A stretch of 44,394 nucleotides of DNA from an uncultured Oscillospiraceae bacterium (GTDB taxonomy: Bacteria > Bacillota > Clostridia > Oscillospirales > Oscillospiraceae). Under the pieces are notes generated by a model, which was given only the letters and a program-made list of their open reading frames with translations, was not told where the DNA came from and ran no database searches. The stretch is from assembly GCA_944387145.1 (NCBI GenBank), contig CALXDU010000007.1, positions 1 through 44,394 of the forward strand. Reading direction: 5' to 3'. This document shows positions 32,762-40,617 of the stretch, piece after piece (position 1 is the first letter of the stretch; each line of letters starts with the position of its first letter). Position numbers and translations under genes: made by a program.

Positions 32762-33694
32762 TTACTTTGCTTTGGAAGAATTTCGCAGTTTTTGCAAAAT
32801 CCAGGTTTTATATTTCCGGAATTCCTCGCAATCCGGCAAAATGTGCAATACATAATTGACTTTTCCCAACAATTGGCGCAGGTATGCTTCTTCCGAAATT
32901 CCTTGGGCAAGGGATTTCAGATGTTCCCCAACGCCAAATTTCTGGCAGTAGTACAGTTCCTGACGGATCTGCCGGCGGTAAATGGCGGGGATGCCTGGTT
33001 TTTCATTGACAATGATGCCGGTAACCAGCTGCTGCTGACTTTGCCGCTGAACCCGGGTTTTATTGGCATTGAGCAGCAGTCCCAGAGACTTCAGCTGAGC
33101 CGTAACAAATCCGACAACGTCTTTCGGTTCAAAATTTCCGGAAAAGGTCAAATCATCGCAGTAACGGGTATAAGCAATCCCCCGCTGGGCACACCACTGC
33201 CCAATCCGTTCATCAAAGTCGGCAAGAATTATATTGACAATAGCCGGGGAACTGGGTGCTCCCTGGGGCAGGACATCCTTATGATAGCAAAGCATGGTCA
33301 GCAGAGTCTGAATCTGCTCTGCGTAAATCTGGGTGGGGAATGCCTTTTCTTTTACCAGACTATAGGGGATGCTGTCAAAAAAGTGGTAAATATCCAGCTT
33401 CAGCACCACAGGTTTTCCCACATGTACTGCTGCATTGCGCAGCGTGGAAGTGCCGAATCGGTAGGCGGTGGCGTATGGCGAAACGGGCATATGGGCCAGC
33501 AAGGCATCCGAAATGCGGCGCTGAATGGTCTTCAGCACAGCATCCGGCACCATAAGCATGCGCACCCCACCGGTTTTCTTCGGAATGGAAACCTTGCGGT
33601 AGTGCCGCCCCAAGGAATTGCTGACCGCATAGAGGGTTTTGGCCGGGATTCCCAAATCACGCTCAAGGGAGGAAAGCTCCCTGTATACAATCAT
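32762..33694 (-). CDS. Retron reverse transcriptase
   Basis: A 310-aa RT with no extra domain. In order: fingers with KKTGGVRMLMVPD, retron region X motif NAxxH (NAAVH, 87-91), palm strand LKLDIYHFFDS with catalytic Asp 101, QGAPSSP (144-150), YCDD (178-181) with catalytic Asp 180 and 181, and region Y motif VTG (224-226). NAxxH plus VTG distinguish retron RTs from group II intron and DGR enzymes. It should reverse-transcribe the msd part of the RNA encoded just upstream, primed from a 2'-OH of a branching G. Start: ATG 33692-33694 with GGGAGG eight bases upstream; a longer open frame runs through the msr-msd RNA and ClpE terminator and is not coding. No toxin or effector gene is adjacent. 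Confidence 0.93.
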   Translation of the reverse strand: MIVYRELSSLERDLGIPAKTLYAVSNSLGRHYRKVSIPKKTGGVRMLMVPDAVLKTIQRRISDALLAHMPVSPYATAYRFGTSTLRNAAVHVGKPVVLKLDIYHFFDSIPYSLVKEKAFPTQIYAEQIQTLLTMLCYHKDVLPQGAPSSPAIVNIILADFDERIGQWCAQRGIAYTRYCDDLTFSGNFEPKDVVGFVTAQLKSLGLLLNANKTRVQRQSQQQLVTGIIVNEKPGIPAIYRRQIRQELYYCQKFGVGEHLKSLAQGISEEAYLRQLLGKVNYVLHILPDCEEFRKYKTWILQKLRNSSKAK

Positions 33695-33717
33695 TTGTCT
33701 TTCCTCCCTTGAACCGT

Positions 33718-33889
33718 ACGGAACAATACCATGATGTATGCCAAAGTGTGCGGCGGTATCTGAAAGCACACAAAGTGTGCGGAAATACCGCAAGCACTTG
33801 GGCTGAGCATTGCGAATGAGGCAGTTTTCTGCGAACCGGCAGCGACTCGCTGCCGACGCCAACGGTTGTTGACGAACGCTATTGTTCCT
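33718..33889 (-). ncRNA. Retron msr-msd RNA
   Basis: Transcribed on the minus strand toward the RT gene. The 5' end (a1, 33880-33888, GGAACAATA) is perfectly complementary to the 3' end (a2, 33720-33728). Directly after a1 is AGC, with G33879 as candidate branching guanosine. msr hairpins: 33857-33874 (7 bp, AACC loop), 33837-33855 (7-9 bp), and a small one at 33821-33832. The msd is one long hairpin, 33741-33802: outer 7 of 8 pairs, GCGGTAT/ATACCGC, and apical GCACAC/GTGTGC with a TTT loop. This is the standard retron order a1-msr-msd-a2-RT. msDNA of roughly 70-80 nt is expected. Ends are inferred, not measured. Confidence 0.88.
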
Positions 33890-33895
33890 GATGGC

Positions 33896-33924
33896 ATTAT
33901 ACTGTACCTTTATGTTGTTTTCAA
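33896..33924 (-). promoter_or_regulatory. Retron promoter
   Basis: On the minus strand -35 TTGAAA (33919-33924), 17-bp spacer, -10 TATAAT (33896-33901). Start would fall at about 33889, exactly at the 5' end of a1. Confidence 0.85.
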
Positions 33925-33939
33925 GAAGTGTTATAAAAA

Positions 33940-33974
33940 AACAGACGGCCCTTGCGGCAAAATCCGCAAGGGCC
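33940..33974 (-). terminator. Terminator of the ClpE-like gene
   Basis: A perfect 11-bp stem GGCCCTTGCGG/CCGCAAGGGCC (33947-33957 with 33964-33974), followed by GTCTGTTTTTTT on the minus strand. It insulates the retron promoter from clpE. Confidence 0.92.
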
Positions 33975-33980
33975 ATTTTC

Positions 33981-36272
33981 TCAGGTAATGTCCAGCACCG
34001 CCGCATCCTGTTCTGTGCGAACATGGATTGCAGAAATGGGATGCTCAAAGCTGTCAATGATGGCTTCGGAAATGGGGTCTTCCAACTCCCGCTGGATGGT
34101 ACGGCGCAGATTCCGGGCGCCATAGGTCTGGGAGTACGCCTTCTTCACCAGCATCTGACGTACTTCTTCCTCCCAGGTCAGGCTCAGGCCGCGAGCTGCC
34201 AGACTTTCTTTCAGCTCTGTCAGCATGATATCCGCAATACCCAGGAAGTTCTCTTCGCTCAGGTGGTTGAAGGTGATAATTTCATCCACACGGTTCAAGA
34301 ATTCCGGCCGCAGGAATTCCCGCAGGGCCTTCATGGTCTTTTCCTTCACCATATCACTGTCGGTACGGCCGAAGCCCAGACCGCCCACTCTGCCTTCGGA
34401 GCCGGCATTGGAGGTCATGACAATGATGGTATTCTCGAAGTTCACCACCCGACCCTGGGCATCGGTGATTCTGCCATCGTCCAGTACCTGCAGCAGCACA
34501 TTCAGCACATCGGGGTGGGCCTTTTCGATTTCGTCGAACAGCACCACACTATACGGACGGCGGCGGATCTTCTCCGTCAGCTGTCCGGCCTCGTCATAGC
34601 CCACATAGCCCGGAGGGGAACCGATGAGCTTGGAAACGGTGTGCTTTTCCATGTATTCCGACATATCCAGCCGGATCAGGCTGTCAACGTTGTCAAACAA
34701 ATCGTTTGCCAGCTGTTTCACCAGTTCGGTTTTGCCCACACCGGTAGGGCCTACAAAGATAAAGGACACCGGGCGCTTCTTGGGAGAAATGCCCACACGA
34801 TTGCGCCGGATGGCACGGGCCACCGCCTCCACCGCTTCATCCTGTCCCACAATATGCTGCTTCAGCCGGGAAGCCAGGCCCTTGATCTGCTGATACTCCT
34901 GGGCCTTGATCTTAGAGGCAGGAATTTTCGTCCACAGCTCAATAATCCGGGCCAGGTTTTCCATGGTAACGGCCGGCTTGGGCAGAGCTTCCAGCTCTTC
35001 AATCTGTCCAGCCAGCTGCATCAGGCGGCTGCGGAGCATGGCAAGACGTTCGTAGTTCTGGTTCTCGGTATCCTCATTGAGCATCCGCAGTTCCAGTTCG
35101 TAATCATCCCGCTCCTTTTTCAGCTCCGCCAGGCGGGAGATTTCCTTGCATTGCAGGTTTACATCGGAACAGGCTTCGTCCAAAAGGTCAATGGCCTTAT
35201 CCGGCAGGAAACGGTCTGTAATGTACCGCTCAGACAGCACCACGCACTGGTGGGCAATTTCCGGAGAAATTTCCACCCCATGGAAATCGGAGTACGCCTT
35301 GGCGATTCCCTGCATGATCTGGCTGGCCTCGGCAATGGTCGGCTCTGCAACAGTTACAGGCTGGAACCGGCGCTCCAAGGCAGCATCCTTTTCAATATAT
35401 TTGCGGTACTCGGCAAAGGTGGTAGCCCCGATGACCTGGATCTCTCCCCGGGACAGGGCAGGTTTCAGGATGTTTGCGGCGTTCATGGAGCCTTCCGCAT
35501 CGCCGGCGCCCACCAGGTTATGGACTTCATCGATAACCAGAATGATATTGCCGCACTCCTTGATCTCTCCAATCAAGCTCTTCATACGGCTTTCAAACTG
35601 GCCACGGAACTGGGTACCAGCGACCAAAGCCGTCAGATCCAGCAGGAACACCTCTTTATCCCGCAGCTTGTATGGAACTTCCCCGGCAGCAATCCGCTGG
35701 GCAAGACCTTCGGCAATGGCGGTTTTGCCAACTCCGGGCTCGCCAATCAGGCAGGGATTGTTCTTCTGCCGGCGGTTCAGAATCTGAATCACCCGCTCCG
35801 TCTCCACATCCCTGCCGATGACCTTATCCAGTTTTCCTTCCCGGGCACGGCCGGTTAAATCCATGCAGTAGCTGTTCAGGAACTTATGCTTCTTATTTTT
35901 CTTTTTGCCCTTTCCCTCTTCCTGAGGTTCTTCTTTCTTCGTCGGGCGAGGCTGCTGGGCCGGGAGATTGCCGCTGCCGCCCAAGAGCTGATTCAGCAGC
36001 GGGAAGGTAGCAGTCTGGCTGTCGATTTCATCGTCGTCGTGGTCCTCACTATTGTCCCGCTGACCAAACATGCTGCTCATTTCATCGCTGAGCAGGTCCA
36101 GATCCTCTTCGGAAATTCCCATCTGTTTGACCGCCTGGTCAATCTGAGGGATACCCAAGCTGCGGGCACATTTCAAGCAGTAGCCTTCGTTCAATGTCAC
36201 GCCGTTTTCAATCTTGGTAATAAACACAACAGCAATGTTCTTTCGGCACTTGCTGCACATTTTCGGTTGCAT
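33981..36272 (-). CDS. ClpE-like ATP-dependent unfoldase (Clp/Hsp100)
   Basis: A 763-aa AAA+ protein. N-terminal zinc finger with Cys 6, 9, 32 and 35 (CSKC, CLKC), as in ClpE, instead of Clp_N repeats; then a Lys-rich linker about 108-130. First AAA module: Walker A GEPGVGKT (177-184), Walker B VIDEVH. Middle coiled coil about 380-430. Second module: Walker A GPTGVGKT (508-515), LFDEIEKAH, and a ClpP-contact LGF in GGLGFGR. It unfolds substrates for ClpP, which is not encoded nearby. Start ATG 36270-36272 with AAAGGAG. In its promoter region only one CtsR-like half (GTCAAA) is seen, so CtsR control is not shown. Confidence 0.93.
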   Translation of the reverse strand: MQPKMCSKCRKNIAVVFITKIENGVTLNEGYCLKCARSLGIPQIDQAVKQMGISEEDLDLLSDEMSSMFGQRDNSEDHDDDEIDSQTATFPLLNQLLGGSGNLPAQQPRPTKKEEPQEEGKGKKKNKKHKFLNSYCMDLTGRAREGKLDKVIGRDVETERVIQILNRRQKNNPCLIGEPGVGKTAIAEGLAQRIAAGEVPYKLRDKEVFLLDLTALVAGTQFRGQFESRMKSLIGEIKECGNIILVIDEVHNLVGAGDAEGSMNAANILKPALSRGEIQVIGATTFAEYRKYIEKDAALERRFQPVTVAEPTIAEASQIMQGIAKAYSDFHGVEISPEIAHQCVVLSERYITDRFLPDKAIDLLDEACSDVNLQCKEISRLAELKKERDDYELELRMLNEDTENQNYERLAMLRSRLMQLAGQIEELEALPKPAVTMENLARIIELWTKIPASKIKAQEYQQIKGLASRLKQHIVGQDEAVEAVARAIRRNRVGISPKKRPVSFIFVGPTGVGKTELVKQLANDLFDNVDSLIRLDMSEYMEKHTVSKLIGSPPGYVGYDEAGQLTEKIRRRPYSVVLFDEIEKAHPDVLNVLLQVLDDGRITDAQGRVVNFENTIIVMTSNAGSEGRVGGLGFGRTDSDMVKEKTMKALREFLRPEFLNRVDEIITFNHLSEENFLGIADIMLTELKESLAARGLSLTWEEEVRQMLVKKAYSQTYGARNLRRTIQRELEDPISEAIIDSFEHPISAIHVRTEQDAAVLDIT

Positions 36273-36309
36273 ATGATTCACTCCTTTTCGCAAGGATTCT
36301 TTCCTTTGA

Positions 36310-36318
36310 CATGCAGTA
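36310..36318 (-). promoter_or_regulatory. Extended -10 promoter of the ClpE-like gene
   Basis: TGC-TATACT on the minus strand about 40 bp upstream of the start codon. The -35 region is weak (TCTTTT). Confidence 0.5.
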
Positions 36319-36377
36319 TAGCATATCAGGCCGGAAAAAGAAAAAACAAATTATAAACAATTCGCTGGAAGCCGCTG

Positions 36378-37157
36378 TCATTCGGTCCAATCACTGCCGC
36401 ACTCGAATTTGGCAATTCCGTCGTCGTACCACAGATGGGTCATATACAGTCCCCCAGGAGGCACCGTTGGGCCAGCCGCCGTCCGATTGCCGGAGTCCAG
36501 AATGCGTCCGATATCCTCCGGTTTGATCTTCCCTTCTGCGGCATAGACCACCGTTCCGGCCATGGCTCGGGCCATATTGTAGAGAAATCCGTTGGCGCAG
36601 ACCTTCAGGGTAATCAGGTTCCCCTGCCGCTCCACATTATAATAGTATACGGTGCGCACGGTGGATTTTACATCCGTTCCCACGCTTCGCACAGCGGCAA
36701 AATCATGGGTGCCCACGAACTGCTCCGCTGCCCGCTGCATGATGGTTTCGTCCAGGTGCTTGGGATAAAACCAGGCACGGTTGACGTAGAAGGGGTCTTT
36801 CAGCCGGGAATTATAAATCTGGTAGGTATATTCCTTCCGGGCACAAGAACCGATAGCGTTGAAACTCTCATGGACTTCAAAGGCTTTTGTCACCACAATG
36901 TCACAGGGCAGGTGGGTATTCAGTGCGTAGGGAATCCGCTCCGCCGGGATGGTGGAGCTGGTACGGAAATTCGCCACATAACACCGGGCATGCACTCCGG
37001 CATCGGTACGGCCGCAGCCGGTCATATGTACCGGATGGCCTACCACCATGGCTGCTGCTTTCTCCATGGTTTCAGCAACAGTTGGCAGATTCTTCTGAAC
37101 CTGCCAACCGTGATAATTGGTACCAAGATATGTTAAAAACAAGGCAATGTTGCGCAT
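36378..37157 (-). CDS. truA: tRNA pseudouridine(38-40) synthase
   Basis: A 259-aa enzyme that makes pseudouridine at positions 38-40 of the tRNA anticodon stem. The catalytic motif GCGRTDAGVHA has Asp 52; FLYNMARAMAGTVV near the C-terminus is another family mark. Start: ATG 37155-37157 with TGAGGA upstream, 8 bp after the ecfT stop; a longer frame to 37301 overlaps ecfT. The ecfA1-ecfA2-ecfT-truA order is widely kept in Firmicutes; the usual next genes rplM and rpsI are absent here. Confidence 0.95.
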   Translation of the reverse strand: MRNIALFLTYLGTNYHGWQVQKNLPTVAETMEKAAAMVVGHPVHMTGCGRTDAGVHARCYVANFRTSSTIPAERIPYALNTHLPCDIVVTKAFEVHESFNAIGSCARKEYTYQIYNSRLKDPFYVNRAWFYPKHLDETIMQRAAEQFVGTHDFAAVRSVGTDVKSTVRTVYYYNVERQGNLITLKVCANGFLYNMARAMAGTVVYAAEGKIKPEDIGRILDSGNRTAAGPTVPPGGLYMTHLWYDDGIAKFECGSDWTE

Positions 37158-37165
37158 AGTTTTCC

Positions 37166-37972
37166 TCACAGACCAAAACTGCCCAGTGCCAGCACACCGG
37201 CCATCAGCACGGCCCCAACGGTAAATGCCGCCAGGTCGTTGCGGTGGTAGCGCAGCAGTTTCATTTTCGTTCTGCCCTCTCCGCCCTGATAGCACCGGCA
37301 CTCCATGGCGGTTGCCAGTTCATCCGCCCGGCGGAAGGCGCTGACGAACAGCGGCACCAGAATGGGAATCAACGCCCTGGCCCGATCCATCAGGCTGCCG
37401 TTTTCAAAGTCCGCACCACGGGCCTTCTGGGCATTCATAATCTTGTCCGTTTCCTCAATCAGGGTGGGGATGAAGCGCAGGGCAATGCACATCATCATGG
37501 ACAGCTCATGCACCGGAACCTTGATTTTTTTCAGCGGACCCATCAGGGATTCCAGGCCGTCGGTCAAGGCAATGGGCGACGTGGTATAGGTCAGCAGGAA
37601 AGTGCAGGTAATCAGCATCAGGATACGGGCCATCATCAAAACCGCCCGCTGAACGCCGCCCAGGGTGATGCTCAGCCCCCAGAAGGAAACCAGTGTGGGG
37701 CCTTCCTTGGTGAAAAACAGGTTCAGCACGCCGGTGAAAATCAGAATCATCACCAACGGCTTCAGTCCCCGGACAATGGTTTTCAGCGGTATGGTCGATA
37801 CCTTGATGGCAACCGCCAGGAACAAAAACAGAAGGCCATAGGAAATCCAGCTCTGGGCCAGAAACAGCGCCACAATATACACGATCAGCATGATCAGCTT
37901 GGTTCTGGGGTCCAAGCGGTGAATCACAGAATTGCCCGGAAAAAACTGTCCCAGGGTAATGTCTTTCAGCAT
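37166..37972 (-). CDS. ecfT: Energy-coupling factor transporter, transmembrane subunit EcfT
   Basis: A 268-aa membrane protein with about five to six hydrophobic segments. It begins LGQFFPGNSVIHRLDPRTKL, typical of EcfT. The coupling-helix motif ARG is present (AQKARGADF); the second is changed to MECRCYQGGEGRTK. EcfT links the two ATPases to exchangeable vitamin/metal S components, none of which is in this window. It overlaps ecfA2 by 7 bp and precedes truA by 8 bp. Confidence 0.93.
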   Translation of the reverse strand: MLKDITLGQFFPGNSVIHRLDPRTKLIMLIVYIVALFLAQSWISYGLLFLFLAVAIKVSTIPLKTIVRGLKPLVMILIFTGVLNLFFTKEGPTLVSFWGLSITLGGVQRAVLMMARILMLITCTFLLTYTTSPIALTDGLESLMGPLKKIKVPVHELSMMMCIALRFIPTLIEETDKIMNAQKARGADFENGSLMDRARALIPILVPLFVSAFRRADELATAMECRCYQGGEGRTKMKLLRYHRNDLAAFTVGAVLMAGVLALGSFGL

Positions 37973-38829
37973 ACCGCAGCGCCCCCTTTCAGCCGTTTCA
38001 GAACATCCACAGCCTGATCAATGGTATATACGCTGGGAACATCCAATCCCAGTTGTTTCAGGTGCAGGAACACTTGGGTTACCTGGGGGATGTTCAGGCC
38101 CATATCCAGCAGCTGCTGGGCGTGGACAAACACCTCTGCCGGGGTTCCGTCCATTACCAGATGGGCGCCGCTCATAACCAGCAGACGGTCAGTCAGCCGG
38201 GCCACATCCTCCATGGAATGGGACACCATCATAATGGTTGCATTGCGGGACTTGCGGTAGGCCTCAATATTGCCCAGAATCTCCGCCCTGCCCATGGGGT
38301 CCAGACCTGCCGTCGGTTCATCCAGAATCAGCACTTCGGGTTCCATGGCGATGACACCGGCGATGGCGACCCGGCGCTTCTGTCCGCCGGACAAGTCAAA
38401 GGGAGATACCTCCAGCTGTTTCTCTGTCAGGCCAACACAGGCAGCCGCCTCTCTTACCCGGCGGTCCACTTCCTCCTGGGAAAGGCCCATGTTTTTGGGG
38501 CCAAAGGCAATGTCACGGTAAACCGTTTCCTCAAACAGCTGGTATTCCGGGTACTGAAACACCAAGCCTACCCGAAACCGGGCCTGGCGGGTAAGCTTCC
38601 TATCCGACCAGATGTCCTGTCCGTCCAGAATCACGGAGCCGGAGGTGGGCTTCAGCAGGCCGTTGAGCTGCTGCATCAGGGTGGATTTTCCCGAACCGGT
38701 ATGTCCGATAATCCCGATAAATTCTCCCCGGTTTACCCGGAAAGAGACATTTTCCAGCGCCTTATGCTCAAAGGGCGTTCCGGCACTGTAAACATAGTTC
38801 AAATTCTTTATCTCAAGAATGGGTTCCAA
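37966..38829 (-). CDS. ecfA2: Energy-coupling factor ATPase EcfA2
   Basis: A 287-aa CbiO-type ATPase. Walker A GHTGSGKST (about 42-50), Q-loop FQYPEYQLFEETVYRDIAFGP, signature LSGGQKRRVAIAGV and Walker B VLILDEPTAGLDP. The FEETV/DIAFGP form and the long C-terminus identify EcfA2. Start is a TTG at 38827-38829, with GGGAGG seven bases upstream; no ATG fits better. It follows ecfA1 by 19 bp and overlaps ecfT. Confidence 0.93.
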   Translation of the reverse strand: MEPILEIKNLNYVYSAGTPFEHKALENVSFRVNRGEFIGIIGHTGSGKSTLMQQLNGLLKPTSGSVILDGQDIWSDRKLTRQARFRVGLVFQYPEYQLFEETVYRDIAFGPKNMGLSQEEVDRRVREAAACVGLTEKQLEVSPFDLSGGQKRRVAIAGVIAMEPEVLILDEPTAGLDPMGRAEILGNIEAYRKSRNATIMMVSHSMEDVARLTDRLLVMSGAHLVMDGTPAEVFVHAQQLLDMGLNIPQVTQVFLHLKQLGLDVPSVYTIDQAVDVLKRLKGGAAVC

Positions 38830-38848
38830 TCAAATTCCTCCCAGCGAG

Positions 38849-39697
38849 TCAGGCCTTCACCGCATTGTAAAGTGCCTGCGCGCATTCTTCCGGATTCAGT
38901 CTGTCCAAGGGCAGATCAAAGCCCTGTTTGTTCAGCTCCCAGCAAAGTTCCACACTTTCCGGCGCTGCCAGGCCGATATCGTGCAGCAGCTCGACCTGGG
39001 AGAAAACCTCCCTGGGGCTGCCATCGGTGACAACTTTGCCCTTATGCAGCACAACCACCCGCTGACACTGGGCTGCTTCATCCATATGGTGGGTAATCAG
39101 CACCACGGTAATTCCCTTTTCCCGATTCAGCCGTCCGATGGTCTCCATAACCTCCCGGCGGCCTCTGGGGTCCAGCATTGCGGTGGGTTCGTCCAGCACA
39201 ATGCATTTGGGTTCCATGGCAATGACACCGGCAATGGCAATGCGCTGCTTCTGTCCACCGGACAAAAGATGGGGGGCATGTTCCCGATACTCGTACATTC
39301 CCACCTGTTTCAGGGCCCGATCCACCCGATTGCGGATTTCCGGGCTGGCAACCCCCAGATTCTCCGGGCCGAAGGCCACGTCCTCTTCCACCACGTTGGC
39401 AACGATCTGGTTGTCCGGATTCTGGAAAACCATGCCCACGTTCCGGCGAACGGTCATAATCCGCTCTTCATTGGAGGTATCAATGCCGCAAACGTAGACT
39501 TTTCCGCCGCTGGGCAGCAGAATAGAATTGAAATGTTTGGCCAGTGTGGACTTTCCGCAGCCATTGGTTCCCAGAATGGCAACAAAGCTGCCTTCCTGGA
39601 TGGTCAGGTTCATATCCTCAAATACCGGAATCCCCGGGGTGTCGTCCACCCCAGGGTAGGTATAGGCCAGATGCTGTACAGAAATGATCTCTTTCAA
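38849..39697 (-). CDS. ecfA1: Energy-coupling factor ATPase EcfA1
   Basis: A 282-aa CbiO-type ATPase pairing with EcfA2. Walker A GTNGCGKST, Q-loop FQNPDNQIVANVVEEDVAFGPEN, signature LSGGQKQRIAIAGV and Walker B CIVLDEPTAMLDP. The NPDNQIV form marks EcfA1. Start is a TTG at 39695-39697 with GGAGGG six bases upstream. It begins 13 bp after the methyltransferase stop, so it belongs to the same operon. Confidence 0.93.
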   Translation of the reverse strand: MKEIISVQHLAYTYPGVDDTPGIPVFEDMNLTIQEGSFVAILGTNGCGKSTLAKHFNSILLPSGGKVYVCGIDTSNEERIMTVRRNVGMVFQNPDNQIVANVVEEDVAFGPENLGVASPEIRNRVDRALKQVGMYEYREHAPHLLSGGQKQRIAIAGVIAMEPKCIVLDEPTAMLDPRGRREVMETIGRLNREKGITVVLITHHMDEAAQCQRVVVLHKGKVVTDGSPREVFSQVELLHDIGLAAPESVELCWELNKQGFDLPLDRLNPEECAQALYNAVKA

Positions 39698-39710
39698 CGC
39701 AATCCCTCCA

Positions 39711-40577
39711 TCAGGGCGTCCAGCGGCCGGTAGCGCCGCAGGGAAGAATCAAACCGGACTGTTTCACCGGCAATCCCAGTTCCCCCGCCGCAGTGGTACC
39801 GCCGTATTTGGCGCCAAACACCACGTCAGAAGCATAGGCAGCCGCAGAAGGGGCCAGGCCCGTGGTGTAGGAATTGATGATAACAAACAGCGGGTCGTCA
39901 GAAAGCACCTTCACCACTTCCTGCAGGAAGGGATAAAAGCTGGTTTCCATTTTCCAGATTTCACCGCTGGGTCCCCGACCATAGCTGGGCGGGTCCATGA
40001 TGATGCCGTCGTAACGCCGTCCCCGGCGGATTTCCCGCTGGATAAACTTGGCGCAATCGTCCACCATCCAGTGAATGGGGCACTTGTCAAGGCCCGAAGC
40101 CACAGCATTTTCCTTGGCCCAGGCCACCATGCCTTTAGAAGCGTCCACATGGAACACCTCCGCACCTCCGGCTGCCGCCGCCAGTGTGGCGCCGCCGGAA
40201 TAGGCAAACAGATTCAGCACCCGCACCGGTCGTCCGGCAGAAGCTACCTTCTCCCGAATGAAATCCCAGTTTGCTGCCTGTTCCGGGAAAACGCCCGTGT
40301 GTTTAAAGTTCATGGGTTTGACATGGAAGGTCAGATAATCCTTATACCGGATCTGCCACCGCTCCGGCAGATTGTGATCTGTCCAATGTCCGCCGCCGGT
40401 ATTGGAACGCAGATACCGGGCATCGTAGCGCTTCCACTCCGGTGCGCTGCGAGGGGTATTCCAGATTACCTGCGGGTCCGGACGCACCAGAATATACTTT
40501 CCCCAGCGTTCCAGGCGCTCACCGTTGGATGTGTCCAGAACTTCGTAGTCTTTCCATTCATCGGAAATCCAAAGCAT
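39711..40577 (-). CDS. Class I SAM-dependent methyltransferase (RlmI/COG1092-like)
   Basis: A 288-aa enzyme. SAM-binding motif NLFAYSGGATLAAAAGGAEV, acidic VDASKG, and the catalytic-side DPPSYGRGP. The region FKHTGVFPEQAANW is typical of the rRNA cytosine methyltransferase-like COG1092 group; the PUA domain of E. coli RlmI is missing, so the RNA target is not certain. Start ATG 40575-40577 with AAGGAGG. It lies 40 bp after the PBP1A stop and 13 bp before ecfA1, with no terminator seen on either side. Confidence 0.85.
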   Translation of the reverse strand: MLWISDEWKDYEVLDTSNGERLERWGKYILVRPDPQVIWNTPRSAPEWKRYDARYLRSNTGGGHWTDHNLPERWQIRYKDYLTFHVKPMNFKHTGVFPEQAANWDFIREKVASAGRPVRVLNLFAYSGGATLAAAAGGAEVFHVDASKGMVAWAKENAVASGLDKCPIHWMVDDCAKFIQREIRRGRRYDGIIMDPPSYGRGPSGEIWKMETSFYPFLQEVVKVLSDDPLFVIINSYTTGLAPSAAAYASDVVFGAKYGGTTAAGELGLPVKQSGLILPCGATGRWTP

Positions 40578-40617
40578 TGGGCTTCCTCCTTCTCCTTCTA
40601 TATCTTCTATATCAACA

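Noticed and set aside
33691-33897. 68-codon frame within the msr-msd region as a possible retron toxin
   Set aside because: No RBS, overlaps all RNA stems, and its sequence has no toxin-like feature.
33695-34123. N-terminal extension of the retron RT
   Set aside because: The frame stays open but crosses the msr-msd RNA, the retron promoter and the clpE terminator; the RBS-supported start is 33694.
33882-35858. 658-codon open frame on the plus strand
   Set aside because: Antisense to the ClpE-like gene and across the retron promoter; no domain seen.
36290-36320. CtsR operator before the ClpE-like gene
   Set aside because: Only one GTCAAA half-site is present; the tandem heptad is missing.
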